A stretch of 64,000 bases of DNA from Pseudomonas sp. GM50 (lineage in GTDB: Bacteria > Pseudomonadota > Gammaproteobacteria > Pseudomonadales > Pseudomonadaceae), in contig NZ_AKJK01000043.1 in assembly GCF_000282375.1 (NCBI RefSeq), positions 1 through 64,000 of the forward strand. Reading direction: 5' to 3'. Position 1 is the stretch's first letter. Every line of letters starts with the position of its first letter. A program made the position numbers and the translations under genes. A model generated the notes under the pieces. It saw nothing but the letters and a program-made list of their open reading frames with translations, was not told where the DNA came from and made no database searches. This document shows, piece after piece, positions 25,847 to 33,270 of this stretch.

Positions 25847-27066
25847 TGAGCGACATTATCCGCCGCGACCCACGCGCCGAATGGATCGCCCGCAACCGTC
25901 TGCACCCGCTGCACGCGGCCATGCAACCGGCGCAACACAGCTGGATGGGGCCTAACGGTGTCATCCGCAAGAACCCTCACGGGATCGGTTTTATCGGCCC
26001 CAACGGCATCAAGCGGATTGACCGCAGCGGCGCTCAGCAGGGCGGGGCGACTAAACGCTCGGCCGCAGTTGAAGTGCAATTGCCGCTGCATCAAGTGCCG
26101 CAACCTGCGTTCTACATCAGCGTGGTGCCGGACATGGTCGGCGGCCGCTTGAGCAGCCACGACCGCGACTTGCTCGGCCTGGCCCATCAGTTGGCCGGCA
26201 AGGACGGCGCGGTACTGGCGGTGGTCTTTGGTGAGCACAAGGAAAATGCCTTTGCCACGGCCGGTGTTGACCGCTTGCTGGTACTGGAAGGCGACGAATT
26301 CAGCGGTTATGCACCGGAGCAACGCGTCCAGGGCCTGCGGGCTGTGGATAACCAGTTCAACCCTCGTCACTGGTTGCTGCCGGACAGCCGCAGCGGTGGT
26401 GGCGAACTGGGTCGACGCTTTGCCGCTGCACTGGGCGAACGCCCGGCCACACGGGTCTGGCAGGTGAAGGATCAGGAATGCATCGGCCGTGCCGGTGCTG
26501 GTTTGCAAGACCTTGCACGTCCGGTGGCACGCTTGATTCTGGCGGCTGCCGAATGCGCCGAACCGGTCAGCGAAACCCGTCACGAAGCCCTGCCAGTGGA
26601 GTTATCCACAGCAGTCGCCCGCAGCCTGTCGCGGATCGAAGATCTGGGCGCGGTGGCGGTGGACCCGGCGGCGATTCCGATGGCCGAAGCGGAGTTCATC
26701 TTCTCCGGCGGCAACGGGGTCAAGGACTGGGGACTTTTCCACAGGACGGCCGAGGCGTTGGGTGCGACCGAAGGTGCATCGCGGGTGGCGGTGGACGATG
26801 GCTTCATGGCCCGCGACCGTCAGGTCGGTGCGTCCGGCACTTGGGTCACGGCACGGGTTTACGTGGCGGTGGGCATTTCCGGGGCGATCCAGCACCTGCA
26901 AGGCATCGGTGCCTGCGACAAGGTGGTGGCGATCAACCTCGATCCGGGTTGCGACATGATCAAACGGGCCGACCTGTCGGTGATCGGTGAGAGCGCCGAG
27001 ATTCTTCAAGCCTTGATCGATGCGGTAGAGGCTTACCGCAATGAAGCCAAGCGCGATGCGGCTTAA
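25846..27066 (+). CDS. Electron transfer flavoprotein alpha subunit of the dgc operon
   Basis: A 406-residue ETF-alpha-like protein. The first 90 residues are an extra Arg/Pro-rich extension (RRDPRAEWIARNRLHPLHAA) absent from housekeeping EtfA; then comes the ETF N-domain, and a C-terminal FAD domain (GFMARDRQVGASGTWVTARV and VAVGISGAIQHLQGIGACDK) with the AVGISGAIQH signature. With the next gene it forms a dedicated ETF, probably taking electrons from dimethylglycine oxidation. The ATG overlaps the dgcB stop, so translation is coupled; a TTG one codon upstream is less likely. It contains three DnaA-box-like sequences in coding DNA. Confidence 0.88.
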   Translation: MSDIIRRDPRAEWIARNRLHPLHAAMQPAQHSWMGPNGVIRKNPHGIGFIGPNGIKRIDRSGAQQGGATKRSAAVEVQLPLHQVPQPAFYISVVPDMVGGRLSSHDRDLLGLAHQLAGKDGAVLAVVFGEHKENAFATAGVDRLLVLEGDEFSGYAPEQRVQGLRAVDNQFNPRHWLLPDSRSGGGELGRRFAAALGERPATRVWQVKDQECIGRAGAGLQDLARPVARLILAAAECAEPVSETRHEALPVELSTAVARSLSRIEDLGAVAVDPAAIPMAEAEFIFSGGNGVKDWGLFHRTAEALGATEGASRVAVDDGFMARDRQVGASGTWVTARVYVAVGISGAIQHLQGIGACDKVVAINLDPGCDMIKRADLSVIGESAEILQALIDAVEAYRNEAKRDAA

Positions 27067-27081
27067 GGGAAGGAAAGGGTT

Positions 27082-27852
27082 ATGAGCACGAAAATCATCA
27101 GCCTGGTGTCCATCGGCGCCCACCCGACCTCCGGCCGGCCGCGCCGCGCCGAGCAGGACGCACGAGCAGTTGAACTGGGCCTGCAACTGGCTGGAGATAA
27201 CCTGCAAGTGCTGCATGCCGGCGATGTTGCAGAACCGGCACTGCGCGCTTATCTGGGCATGGGCCTGGAGCAGTTGCATGTGCTGGAGCAACCGGAAGGT
27301 GCTGACGCGCTGCCAGCATTGACCGCGTATTTGCGCGATGCCGGGGCGCAAGTGGTGCTGACCGGCAGCCAGGCGGAAACCGGCGAAGGCTCGGGCATGT
27401 TGCCGTTCCTGCTGGCGGAAAGCCTTGGCTGGCCGCTGGTGGTGGGTTTGGCGCAGGTTGAATCCATCGACGGTGGTTCGGCGCTGGTGCTGCAGGCTTT
27501 GCCTCGCGGTCAGCGCCGTCGCTTGAAAGTGCGCCTGCCGTTTCTGGCGACTGTGGATAACGCAGCGCCCAAGCCTCGGCAGAGCGCCTACGGTCCGGCG
27601 CGGCGCGGGGTGTTGCAGGCGGATGAAGTCGAGGTGATCGACGATGAACTGCTGGCGGTGGCCACGCTGCAACCGGCCAAGCCACGGCCCAAACGATTGA
27701 AAGTGATCAAGGCCAAGAGCGGTGCTGACCGAATGAAGGCTGCGACAGCCAAGGCCAGTGGCGGAGGCGGGCAGGTGCTCAAGGGCGTGAGCGCACAAGC
27801 GGGCGCTGACGCCATCCTAAAGTTGCTGATTGAAGAAGGCGTGGTTCGCTAA
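27082..27852 (+). CDS. Electron transfer flavoprotein beta subunit of the dgc operon
   Basis: A 256-residue ETF-beta-like protein, partner of the preceding ETF-alpha. It shows the adenine-nucleotide-binding pattern of the family in altered form (VVLTGSQAETGEGSGMLPFLLAESLGWPLVVG near 95-125) and the downstream VDGGSALVLQALPRGQRRRLKVRLPFLATVDN. The recognition-loop region is not obviously that of EtfB, as expected for a dedicated pair. GGAAGGAAAGG precedes the ATG, 15 bp after the alpha gene. It is last in the operon; a REP pair follows and no intrinsic terminator was seen. Confidence 0.87.
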   Translation: MSTKIISLVSIGAHPTSGRPRRAEQDARAVELGLQLAGDNLQVLHAGDVAEPALRAYLGMGLEQLHVLEQPEGADALPALTAYLRDAGAQVVLTGSQAETGEGSGMLPFLLAESLGWPLVVGLAQVESIDGGSALVLQALPRGQRRRLKVRLPFLATVDNAAPKPRQSAYGPARRGVLQADEVEVIDDELLAVATLQPAKPRPKRLKVIKAKSGADRMKAATAKASGGGGQVLKGVSAQAGADAILKLLIEEGVVR

Positions 27853-27878
27853 ACCTGGACACACACACACACAAAACC

Positions 27879-27968
27879 TGTGGGAGCGGGCTTGCTCGCG
27901 AAGGGGTCATCAGCTTCAACATCATCGTTGACTGACACACCGCTTTCGCGAGCAAGCCCGCTCCCACA
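27879..27968. repeat. REP pair, GGGCTTGCTCGCGA type
   Basis: Inverted pair of TGTGGGAGCGGGCTTGCTCG, after a short CA-dinucleotide run (27858-27873), between the ETF-beta gene and the acetyltransferase. Confidence 0.88.
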
Positions 27969-28045
27969 GAGTGCTCGTGCCGAACAGATGAAATACCGGA
28001 AACGCAGAACCTGAAAATCATCTCATCGAAGTTTATGGGGAAATA

Positions 28046-28612
28046 ATGGCTGTTGAATTTCGTCCGGCATTGCGCACGGATGCGCGCGAGATTGCCCGTT
28101 TGTTCCAGATTTCGTCAGAGGGTGCTTCGGATTACATCTGGAGCCAGCTGGCGGAGCCCGGGCAGGATCTGCTGGAAGTGGGTGCCACTCGTTACGCCCG
28201 TGAAGATGTCGATTTCTCCTATCAGAACTGCCTGATCGCGCAGGCCGGGGGAGAGGTCATCGGCATGCTGCACAGCTACGTGATGCGCCACGATCCTCAG
28301 GCCGCTCCCGTGACCGACCCGGTCCTGGCGCCGTATGCCACGATGGAAATCCCCGACACCCTTTATATTTCGAGCCTGGCCCTGCATGAGGGCTGGCGCA
28401 ATCAGGGCCTGGGCAAACAATTCCTCGCCTACGCCTACGACCGTGCCAACCGGTTGGGGCTCAATGGCTTGAGCCTGATCGACTATGCAGCGAACACCGG
28501 CGCCCGGCGGTTTTATGAGCGGCATGGCTTCCGGATTGTCGATACCTGCCAGATCACGCCCCACCCAATGATTCGGGTTACGGGTGAGGCTTATTTGATG
28601 TATCGGCCGTAA
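28046..28612 (+). CDS. GNAT-family N-acetyltransferase
   Basis: A 188-residue GNAT protein with the acetyl-CoA-binding motif A near residues 110-135 (SLALHEGWRNQGLGKQFLAYA, QxxGxG-type pyrophosphate loop) and the C-terminal GARRFYERHGFRIVDT motif B. It adds an acetyl group to an amine; the substrate cannot be told. It stands alone after the dgc operon, with GGGGA before the ATG and a single REP copy after the stop. Whether it acts on an intermediate or by-product of amine breakdown is unknown. Normal length and composition. Confidence 0.88.
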   Translation: MAVEFRPALRTDAREIARLFQISSEGASDYIWSQLAEPGQDLLEVGATRYAREDVDFSYQNCLIAQAGGEVIGMLHSYVMRHDPQAAPVTDPVLAPYATMEIPDTLYISSLALHEGWRNQGLGKQFLAYAYDRANRLGLNGLSLIDYAANTGARRFYERHGFRIVDTCQITPHPMIRVTGEAYLMYRP

Positions 28613-28626
28613 GGACATCGAACACC

Positions 28627-28650
28627 TGTGGGAGCGAGCCTGCTCGCGAT
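28627..28650 (+). repeat. Single REP copy
   Basis: One unpaired copy of TGTGGGAGCGAGCCTGCTCG just after the acetyltransferase stop; no partner is seen within 200 bp. Confidence 0.75.
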
Positions 28651-28698
28651 GACGGACTGACATTCACCATCGATGTTGCCTGACCTGGGATTGCGCAT

Positions 28699-29404
28699 TT
28701 ACCCACAATCCCTGTTAGCGCTTCTGTGGATAACATGTTCGCCCCTCGCTACACCCCATGCCAATCAAGCCCTGCAGCCCTCCGTACAAAAAACAACCAG
28801 CCTAACCCACGGTTTTTTCGAGCTTTTTCCACAGAGTAACGTCGCTCACACGCCGATACTTGCCCCCAATCTCTGTTGGCGCTTCTGTGGATAAGATGTT
28901 CGCTGTCCGCTACAGGCTATATAAACCGTGGCTTTCAGTGGGTTGATCAAATAATGTTCAATTCGCGCTTTTCCCTCGTTAATCCTCCCGCAAACCCCGA
29001 ATTCTCACGGCTTTCAGCAGTTTTCCACAGAGCCTGCAAAGTTGCCCCCAAAGTCTGTTGGTGCTTCTGTGGATAAGGTGTTCGCCATCCTCTGCACGTC
29101 ATATAAACCGTGCCTTGCAGGCTTCTGATCAAAAAACGATCAACGCTTGCGCAAAACTCTGCTTCTGGATAAGTCACGGTTTTTCTTGGTTTTTTGTGAA
29201 TATATTTGGCACGTCATCCACAGTTGTCCCCAATAGCTGTGGGTGGAGATGTGGATAACTTGTTCGCTGAACCCTGCAAGCCACGGTCTGTATAGGCCCG
29301 AACGCGATAGATCAGATTTCATACAGGTCTAAGGCGCTTCCTTGACTTCGATCTGTCGCCTGTCTTCACTTTCACGGCATAAGGACAGCCGTCTCTTATC
29401 CACA
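28699..29404. repeat. Array of DnaA-box-like sites in tandem repeats of about 182 bp
   Basis: The 1,066-bp gap from 28613 to 29678 has no convincing gene. It holds five exact 9-mers of the DnaA-box consensus: TGTGGATAA at 28725, 28886, 29068 and 29250, and TTATCCACA at 29396. There are also near matches TTACCCACA (28699), TTTTCCACA (28825, 29021), TCATCCACA (29214) and TCTGGATAA (29164). The 28886, 29068 and 29250 copies are exactly 182 bp apart, and ATATAAACCGTG repeats with the same period (28919, 29101). Each unit has a TTTTCCACA-like box facing a TGTGGATAA box around a GCCCCCAA...CTGTTGG segment. A T-rich tract lies at 29178-29212. Confidence 0.8.
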
Positions 29405-29678
29405 TCTGGTTCAGGGAGAACGCGTGATGGATAGCCAGCGATATCGCTCGCACCCAAGCCCCTGCATGACCTGTGTTCCAAAACCTGCCTCCTTGCTGCG
29501 TAAACGAATTCATCGTCGCGCCGCCAATCAGCGCGCTCGCCTATAGCGCCTGAGCCTTTTATCCATGCCAAAACGCAGCTGCCATTGAGGCCCGACCGTG
29601 CCCGGTGACCAGGTGTTCGTTCATCTATCGATTGCAGGCAACCACAGAGTTGCCCATCTGCCTGAGAGGAAATGAGTC

Positions 29679-32600
29679 ATGACACGGATTGCCACGCCCA
29701 TCAGCGACATCAAGGAACATTACGACGTGATCGTCATCGGCTCCGGCTACGGTGGCGGGATTGCGGCGTCGCGCCTGTCCCGGGCCGGCAAGCGGGTGTG
29801 CCTGCTGGAGCGGGGCCGGGAAATCCAGCCCGGCGAATACCCCAATACGATGCTGGCGGCCACCGAAGAGCTGCAAGTCCATGACCCGGACGGGCACATC
29901 GGTTCGCGCACCGGGCTGTTCGACCTGCACGTCAACGCCCAGCAAAACGTGGTGGTCGGTTGTGGTCTGGGTGGCACATCCTTGATCAACGCCAACGTCG
30001 CGCTGGAGCCGGAGCCCGGTGTGTTCGACGATCCGCGCTGGCCGCTGGCGGTACGTGAGCATCGCGACACCTTGCTCAAGGACGGTTACGCCCGGGCTCG
30101 GGAGATGCTCAAGCCCAATCCCTACCCGAAAACCGCTCCGACCTTGCCCAAACTCGAGGCTAACCAGAAGTCCGCCGACTACCTCAAGCAAGGTGCGCAT
30201 TTCTACAAGCCGCCGATCAACGTGACCTTCGACAAACTGCCGAACAACCTCAACCACGTCGGTGTCGAGCAATTACCGTGCAACCACTGCGGCGACTGCG
30301 TGTCGGGCTGTAACAACAAGGCCAAGAACACCACGTTGATGAATTACCTGCCGGATGCCTGGAACCACGGTGCGGAGATTTTCTGCCAGGCCGAGGTGCG
30401 GCACCTGGAGCGCGACGGCGATGGCTGGATCGTGCACTTTCAATACCTGGACAGTGGCCGCGAGAAATTCTCCGCGCCGACGCTGTTCGTCAAGGCTGAC
30501 ATTGTCGTGGTGTCGGCGGGCACGCTGGGCTCCACCGAAATCCTCCTGCGCTCCCGGGACAAAGGCTTGTCTACGTCCAATCAGCTCGGCGAGAACATGA
30601 GCGGCAACGGTGACATCCTTGGCTTTGGCCACAACTGCGACCAGCCGATCAACGGTATCGGTTTCGGCGCACATCCGGCCAATGAAATGAAACCGGTCGG
30701 CCCGTGCATCACCTCGATCATCGACATGCGCACCGAAGGCGACTGGCGCAGCCGCATGGTCATCGAAGAAGGCTCGATCCCCGGCGCGCTCGGCCGGCCC
30801 ATGGTACCGAGCATGGCGGCGTTCGCCGGGTTGATCGGCAAGCCCACCGACGACAGTTTCACCGGCAAGCTCAAGTACGCGGAGCGTGAAGCCGAAAGCT
30901 TCCTGCGCGGCCCGTATCACGGCGCCCTGCACAACATGCAGACCTACCTGATCATGAGCCACGACGACGGCAAGGGCCGCATGGTGCTCGACAGCAAGGA
31001 TCAATTGCGCATCGACTGGCCGGGCGTCGGCGAGCAGGAAAACGTGAAGATTGGCAACGATCGGCTGCACCAGAGCACCAAGGCGTTGGGCGGGATCTGG
31101 GTCGAGAACCCGATCTGGACCGAGCTGCTCAAACACAGCATCGTTTCCGTTCACCCGCTGGGCGGTTGCGTGATGGGCGAGGACGCGGAGCAGGGGGTGG
31201 TCAACCACAAGGGGCAGGTATTCAGCAGCGCCAGTGGCACCAATGTCTATGCCGGGTTGTACGTGACCGACGGCGCGGTGATTCCGACCTCCCTGGCGGT
31301 CAATCCGCTGCTGACCATCTCCGCCGTGAGCGAGCGCAACATGGGCCTGCTGGCGGCCGATCGTGGTTGGCACATCGACTACACGCTGCCTTCGGCACCG
31401 CGCAAACAGGTAGCGCCGCCGACCCTCGGCGTGCAGTTCACCGAAACCATGAAGGGCTATTTCTCCAAAGACTTCACTCAGCCTCAAGGCACAGATCTCA
31501 AGCTCTACGAAGCGGCGGCCAAACGTGGCGAGTCGGATAACTCGCCGATCGAGTTCACCCTGACCATCACCGCCAACGATCTCAACCGCATGATCAAGGA
31601 GCCGGAGCACGCTGCGACGCTGGTCGGCACGTTGAATGCGCCGGGGCTGTCGCCGGAACCGCTGACCGCCAGCAATGGCGTGTTCAACCTGTTCGAGGAA
31701 TATCAGGAACAGGTCGGCGTGCGGCACATGAATTACGACATGAAACTGACCGCCGAGGACGGCAGCGATTATTACTTCAGTGCGTTCAAGACCGTGCCCG
31801 AAGACAATGGCGTGCTGAACGTCTGGCACGACACCAGCACCCTCTATGTGACGCTGTATCGCGGGCCGGACAAAACCGGTGAGGTGATTGGTTCGGGTGT
31901 GATGCACATTCAACCGGCCGATTTTGCCAAGCAGATGACCACCATGAAGGTGCTTAACGCGCGCAACGAACGCGAGCGCATCGAAGGGTTGGCGCGGTTC
32001 GGCAAGTTCTTCGCCGGCATCTTGTGGGAAAGCTACGGCGGCGTGTTCGCTGGCGACATCTACTTCAACCCCGATGCACCGCCGCGGCAGAAACGCCCAT
32101 TGGATGCGCCAATCCCGAGCGTGCAGTTCTTCCAGACCGAAGACAGCGTTCAGCTACGCCTGACCCGCTATCAGGGCGGCAGCAAAGGGCCGGTGATGCT
32201 GGTGCATGGCTTGGGCGTGGGTTCGAATATTTTCTCCACCGACACCATCCAGACCAACCTTCTGGAGTTCTTGTGCAAGCACGAGTACGACGTCTGGCTG
32301 CTGGATTTCCGGGTCAGCATTCTGATACCGGCCAGCAAGCACGAATGGAACGGCGATCAGATTGCGCAGTACGACTTCAAGGCTGCCATCGCGCAGATCC
32401 AGCAGGCAACCAAGGCGCCGGATGTGCAATGCGTGGTGCATTGCTACGGCGCGACGACTTTCTTCATGTCGCTGCTGGCCGGGTTGCAGGGCGTGCGTTC
32501 GGTGGTGTGTTCGCAGATCGCCGCGGATACGGTGGTCGCCACGGCAACGGGGCTCAAGGCCGGCCTGCACCTTCCGGGGATGCTCGACGCCATCGGCATC

Positions 32601-33131
32601 AAATCCCTCACCGCGTATGCCGACAATAAGGAGAGCTGGTTCAACAAACTCTACGACAAGGCCCTCAACGTCTACGCCCGCATTGAGGCCCAGGGCTACT
32701 GCACCAACCCGGTATGCCATCGCATCACCTTCATGTATGCGTCGCTGTACCGCCACGACACGCTCAACGAGACCCTGCATGACAACCTGCATGAGCTGTT
32801 CGGCGAATCGAACATGCAGACCTTCGAGCACTTGGCGCTGATCCTGCGCAAAGGCCATCTGGTGGACTTCAAGGGCCAGGACGTCTACATGCCGCACTTC
32901 GACCGGCTGACCATGCCGATCTGCTTTATCAGCGGCGAAGACAACCAGTGCTACCTGCCGGAAAGCACGCTCAAGACTTATGAGCGCGTGTGCAAAGCCC
33001 ATGGACCGGAGCGCTACAGCCGGCATGTGGTGCCGGGTTATGGGCATATCGACTGCATGTTCGGCAAGAATGCAGTGGTCGATGTGTACCCGATCATCCT
33101 GCAACACCTGGAGAAAACGGCCCTCGGCTAG
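29679..33131 (+). CDS. GMC-type oxidoreductase fused to an alpha/beta hydrolase
   Basis: A 1150-residue fusion. Residues about 15-565 form a cholesterol-oxidase (ChoD)-like GMC flavoprotein: FAD motif VIVIGSGYGGGIAA near 18-31, a C201-x2-C204-x2-C207-x3-C211 segment (CNHCGDCVSGC), and catalytic H492 in HPLGGCVMG with SLAVNPLLT further on. Residues about 590-800 are a beta-rich linker domain. Residues about 820-1150 are an alpha/beta hydrolase (VMLVHGLGVGSN oxyanion region) with putative triad C922 (VHCYGA, Cys in place of the usual Ser), D1088 and H1123. No signal peptide, so probably cytosolic. It may hydrolyse an ester and oxidise the freed alcohol; the substrate is unknown. GAGGAAATGAGTC precedes the ATG. 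Confidence 0.85.
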   Translation: MTRIATPISDIKEHYDVIVIGSGYGGGIAASRLSRAGKRVCLLERGREIQPGEYPNTMLAATEELQVHDPDGHIGSRTGLFDLHVNAQQNVVVGCGLGGTSLINANVALEPEPGVFDDPRWPLAVREHRDTLLKDGYARAREMLKPNPYPKTAPTLPKLEANQKSADYLKQGAHFYKPPINVTFDKLPNNLNHVGVEQLPCNHCGDCVSGCNNKAKNTTLMNYLPDAWNHGAEIFCQAEVRHLERDGDGWIVHFQYLDSGREKFSAPTLFVKADIVVVSAGTLGSTEILLRSRDKGLSTSNQLGENMSGNGDILGFGHNCDQPINGIGFGAHPANEMKPVGPCITSIIDMRTEGDWRSRMVIEEGSIPGALGRPMVPSMAAFAGLIGKPTDDSFTGKLKYAEREAESFLRGPYHGALHNMQTYLIMSHDDGKGRMVLDSKDQLRIDWPGVGEQENVKIGNDRLHQSTKALGGIWVENPIWTELLKHSIVSVHPLGGCVMGEDAEQGVVNHKGQVFSSASGTNVYAGLYVTDGAVIPTSLAVNPLLTISAVSERNMGLLAADRGWHIDYTLPSAPRKQVAPPTLGVQFTETMKGYFSKDFTQPQGTDLKLYEAAAKRGESDNSPIEFTLTITANDLNRMIKEPEHAATLVGTLNAPGLSPEPLTASNGVFNLFEEYQEQVGVRHMNYDMKLTAEDGSDYYFSAFKTVPEDNGVLNVWHDTSTLYVTLYRGPDKTGEVIGSGVMHIQPADFAKQMTTMKVLNARNERERIEGLARFGKFFAGILWESYGGVFAGDIYFNPDAPPRQKRPLDAPIPSVQFFQTEDSVQLRLTRYQGGSKGPVMLVHGLGVGSNIFSTDTIQTNLLEFLCKHEYDVWLLDFRVSILIPASKHEWNGDQIAQYDFKAAIAQIQQATKAPDVQCVVHCYGATTFFMSLLAGLQGVRSVVCSQIAADTVVATATGLKAGLHLPGMLDAIGIKSLTAYADNKESWFNKLYDKALNVYARIEAQGYCTNPVCHRITFMYASLYRHDTLNETLHDNLHELFGESNMQTFEHLALILRKGHLVDFKGQDVYMPHFDRLTMPICFISGEDNQCYLPESTLKTYERVCKAHGPERYSRHVVPGYGHIDCMFGKNAVVDVYPIILQHLEKTALG

Positions 33132-33151
33132 TCGTTCGACCGAGTTGGATT

Positions 33152-33220
33152 CTTCGCGGGCAAGCCTCGCTCCTACAAAAGCAGCGCGAAACCTGTAGGA
33201 GCGAGGCTTGCCCGCGAAGA
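33152..33220. repeat. REP pair, GGGCAAGCCTCGCTCC type
   Basis: Tight inverted pair between the GMC-hydrolase gene and the cytochrome gene; its right arm reaches close to the start of the cytochrome. Confidence 0.88.
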
Positions 33221-33270
33221 CGATCTATCAGGCGCTACACCTCGTGGTCATGCACAAGGAAATGGATGCC

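Noticed and set aside
28699..29404. Chromosomal origin oriC proper
   Set aside because: No dnaA, dnaN, rpmH or gyrB nearby, and the gene content places the region away from the Pseudomonas oriC; kept as a DnaA-box array only.
29319..29571. Small minus-strand frames of 64 and 80 codons before the GMC-hydrolase gene
   Set aside because: No ribosome binding site, Arg/Asp-rich composition and no recognisable pattern; they overlap the DnaA-box region.
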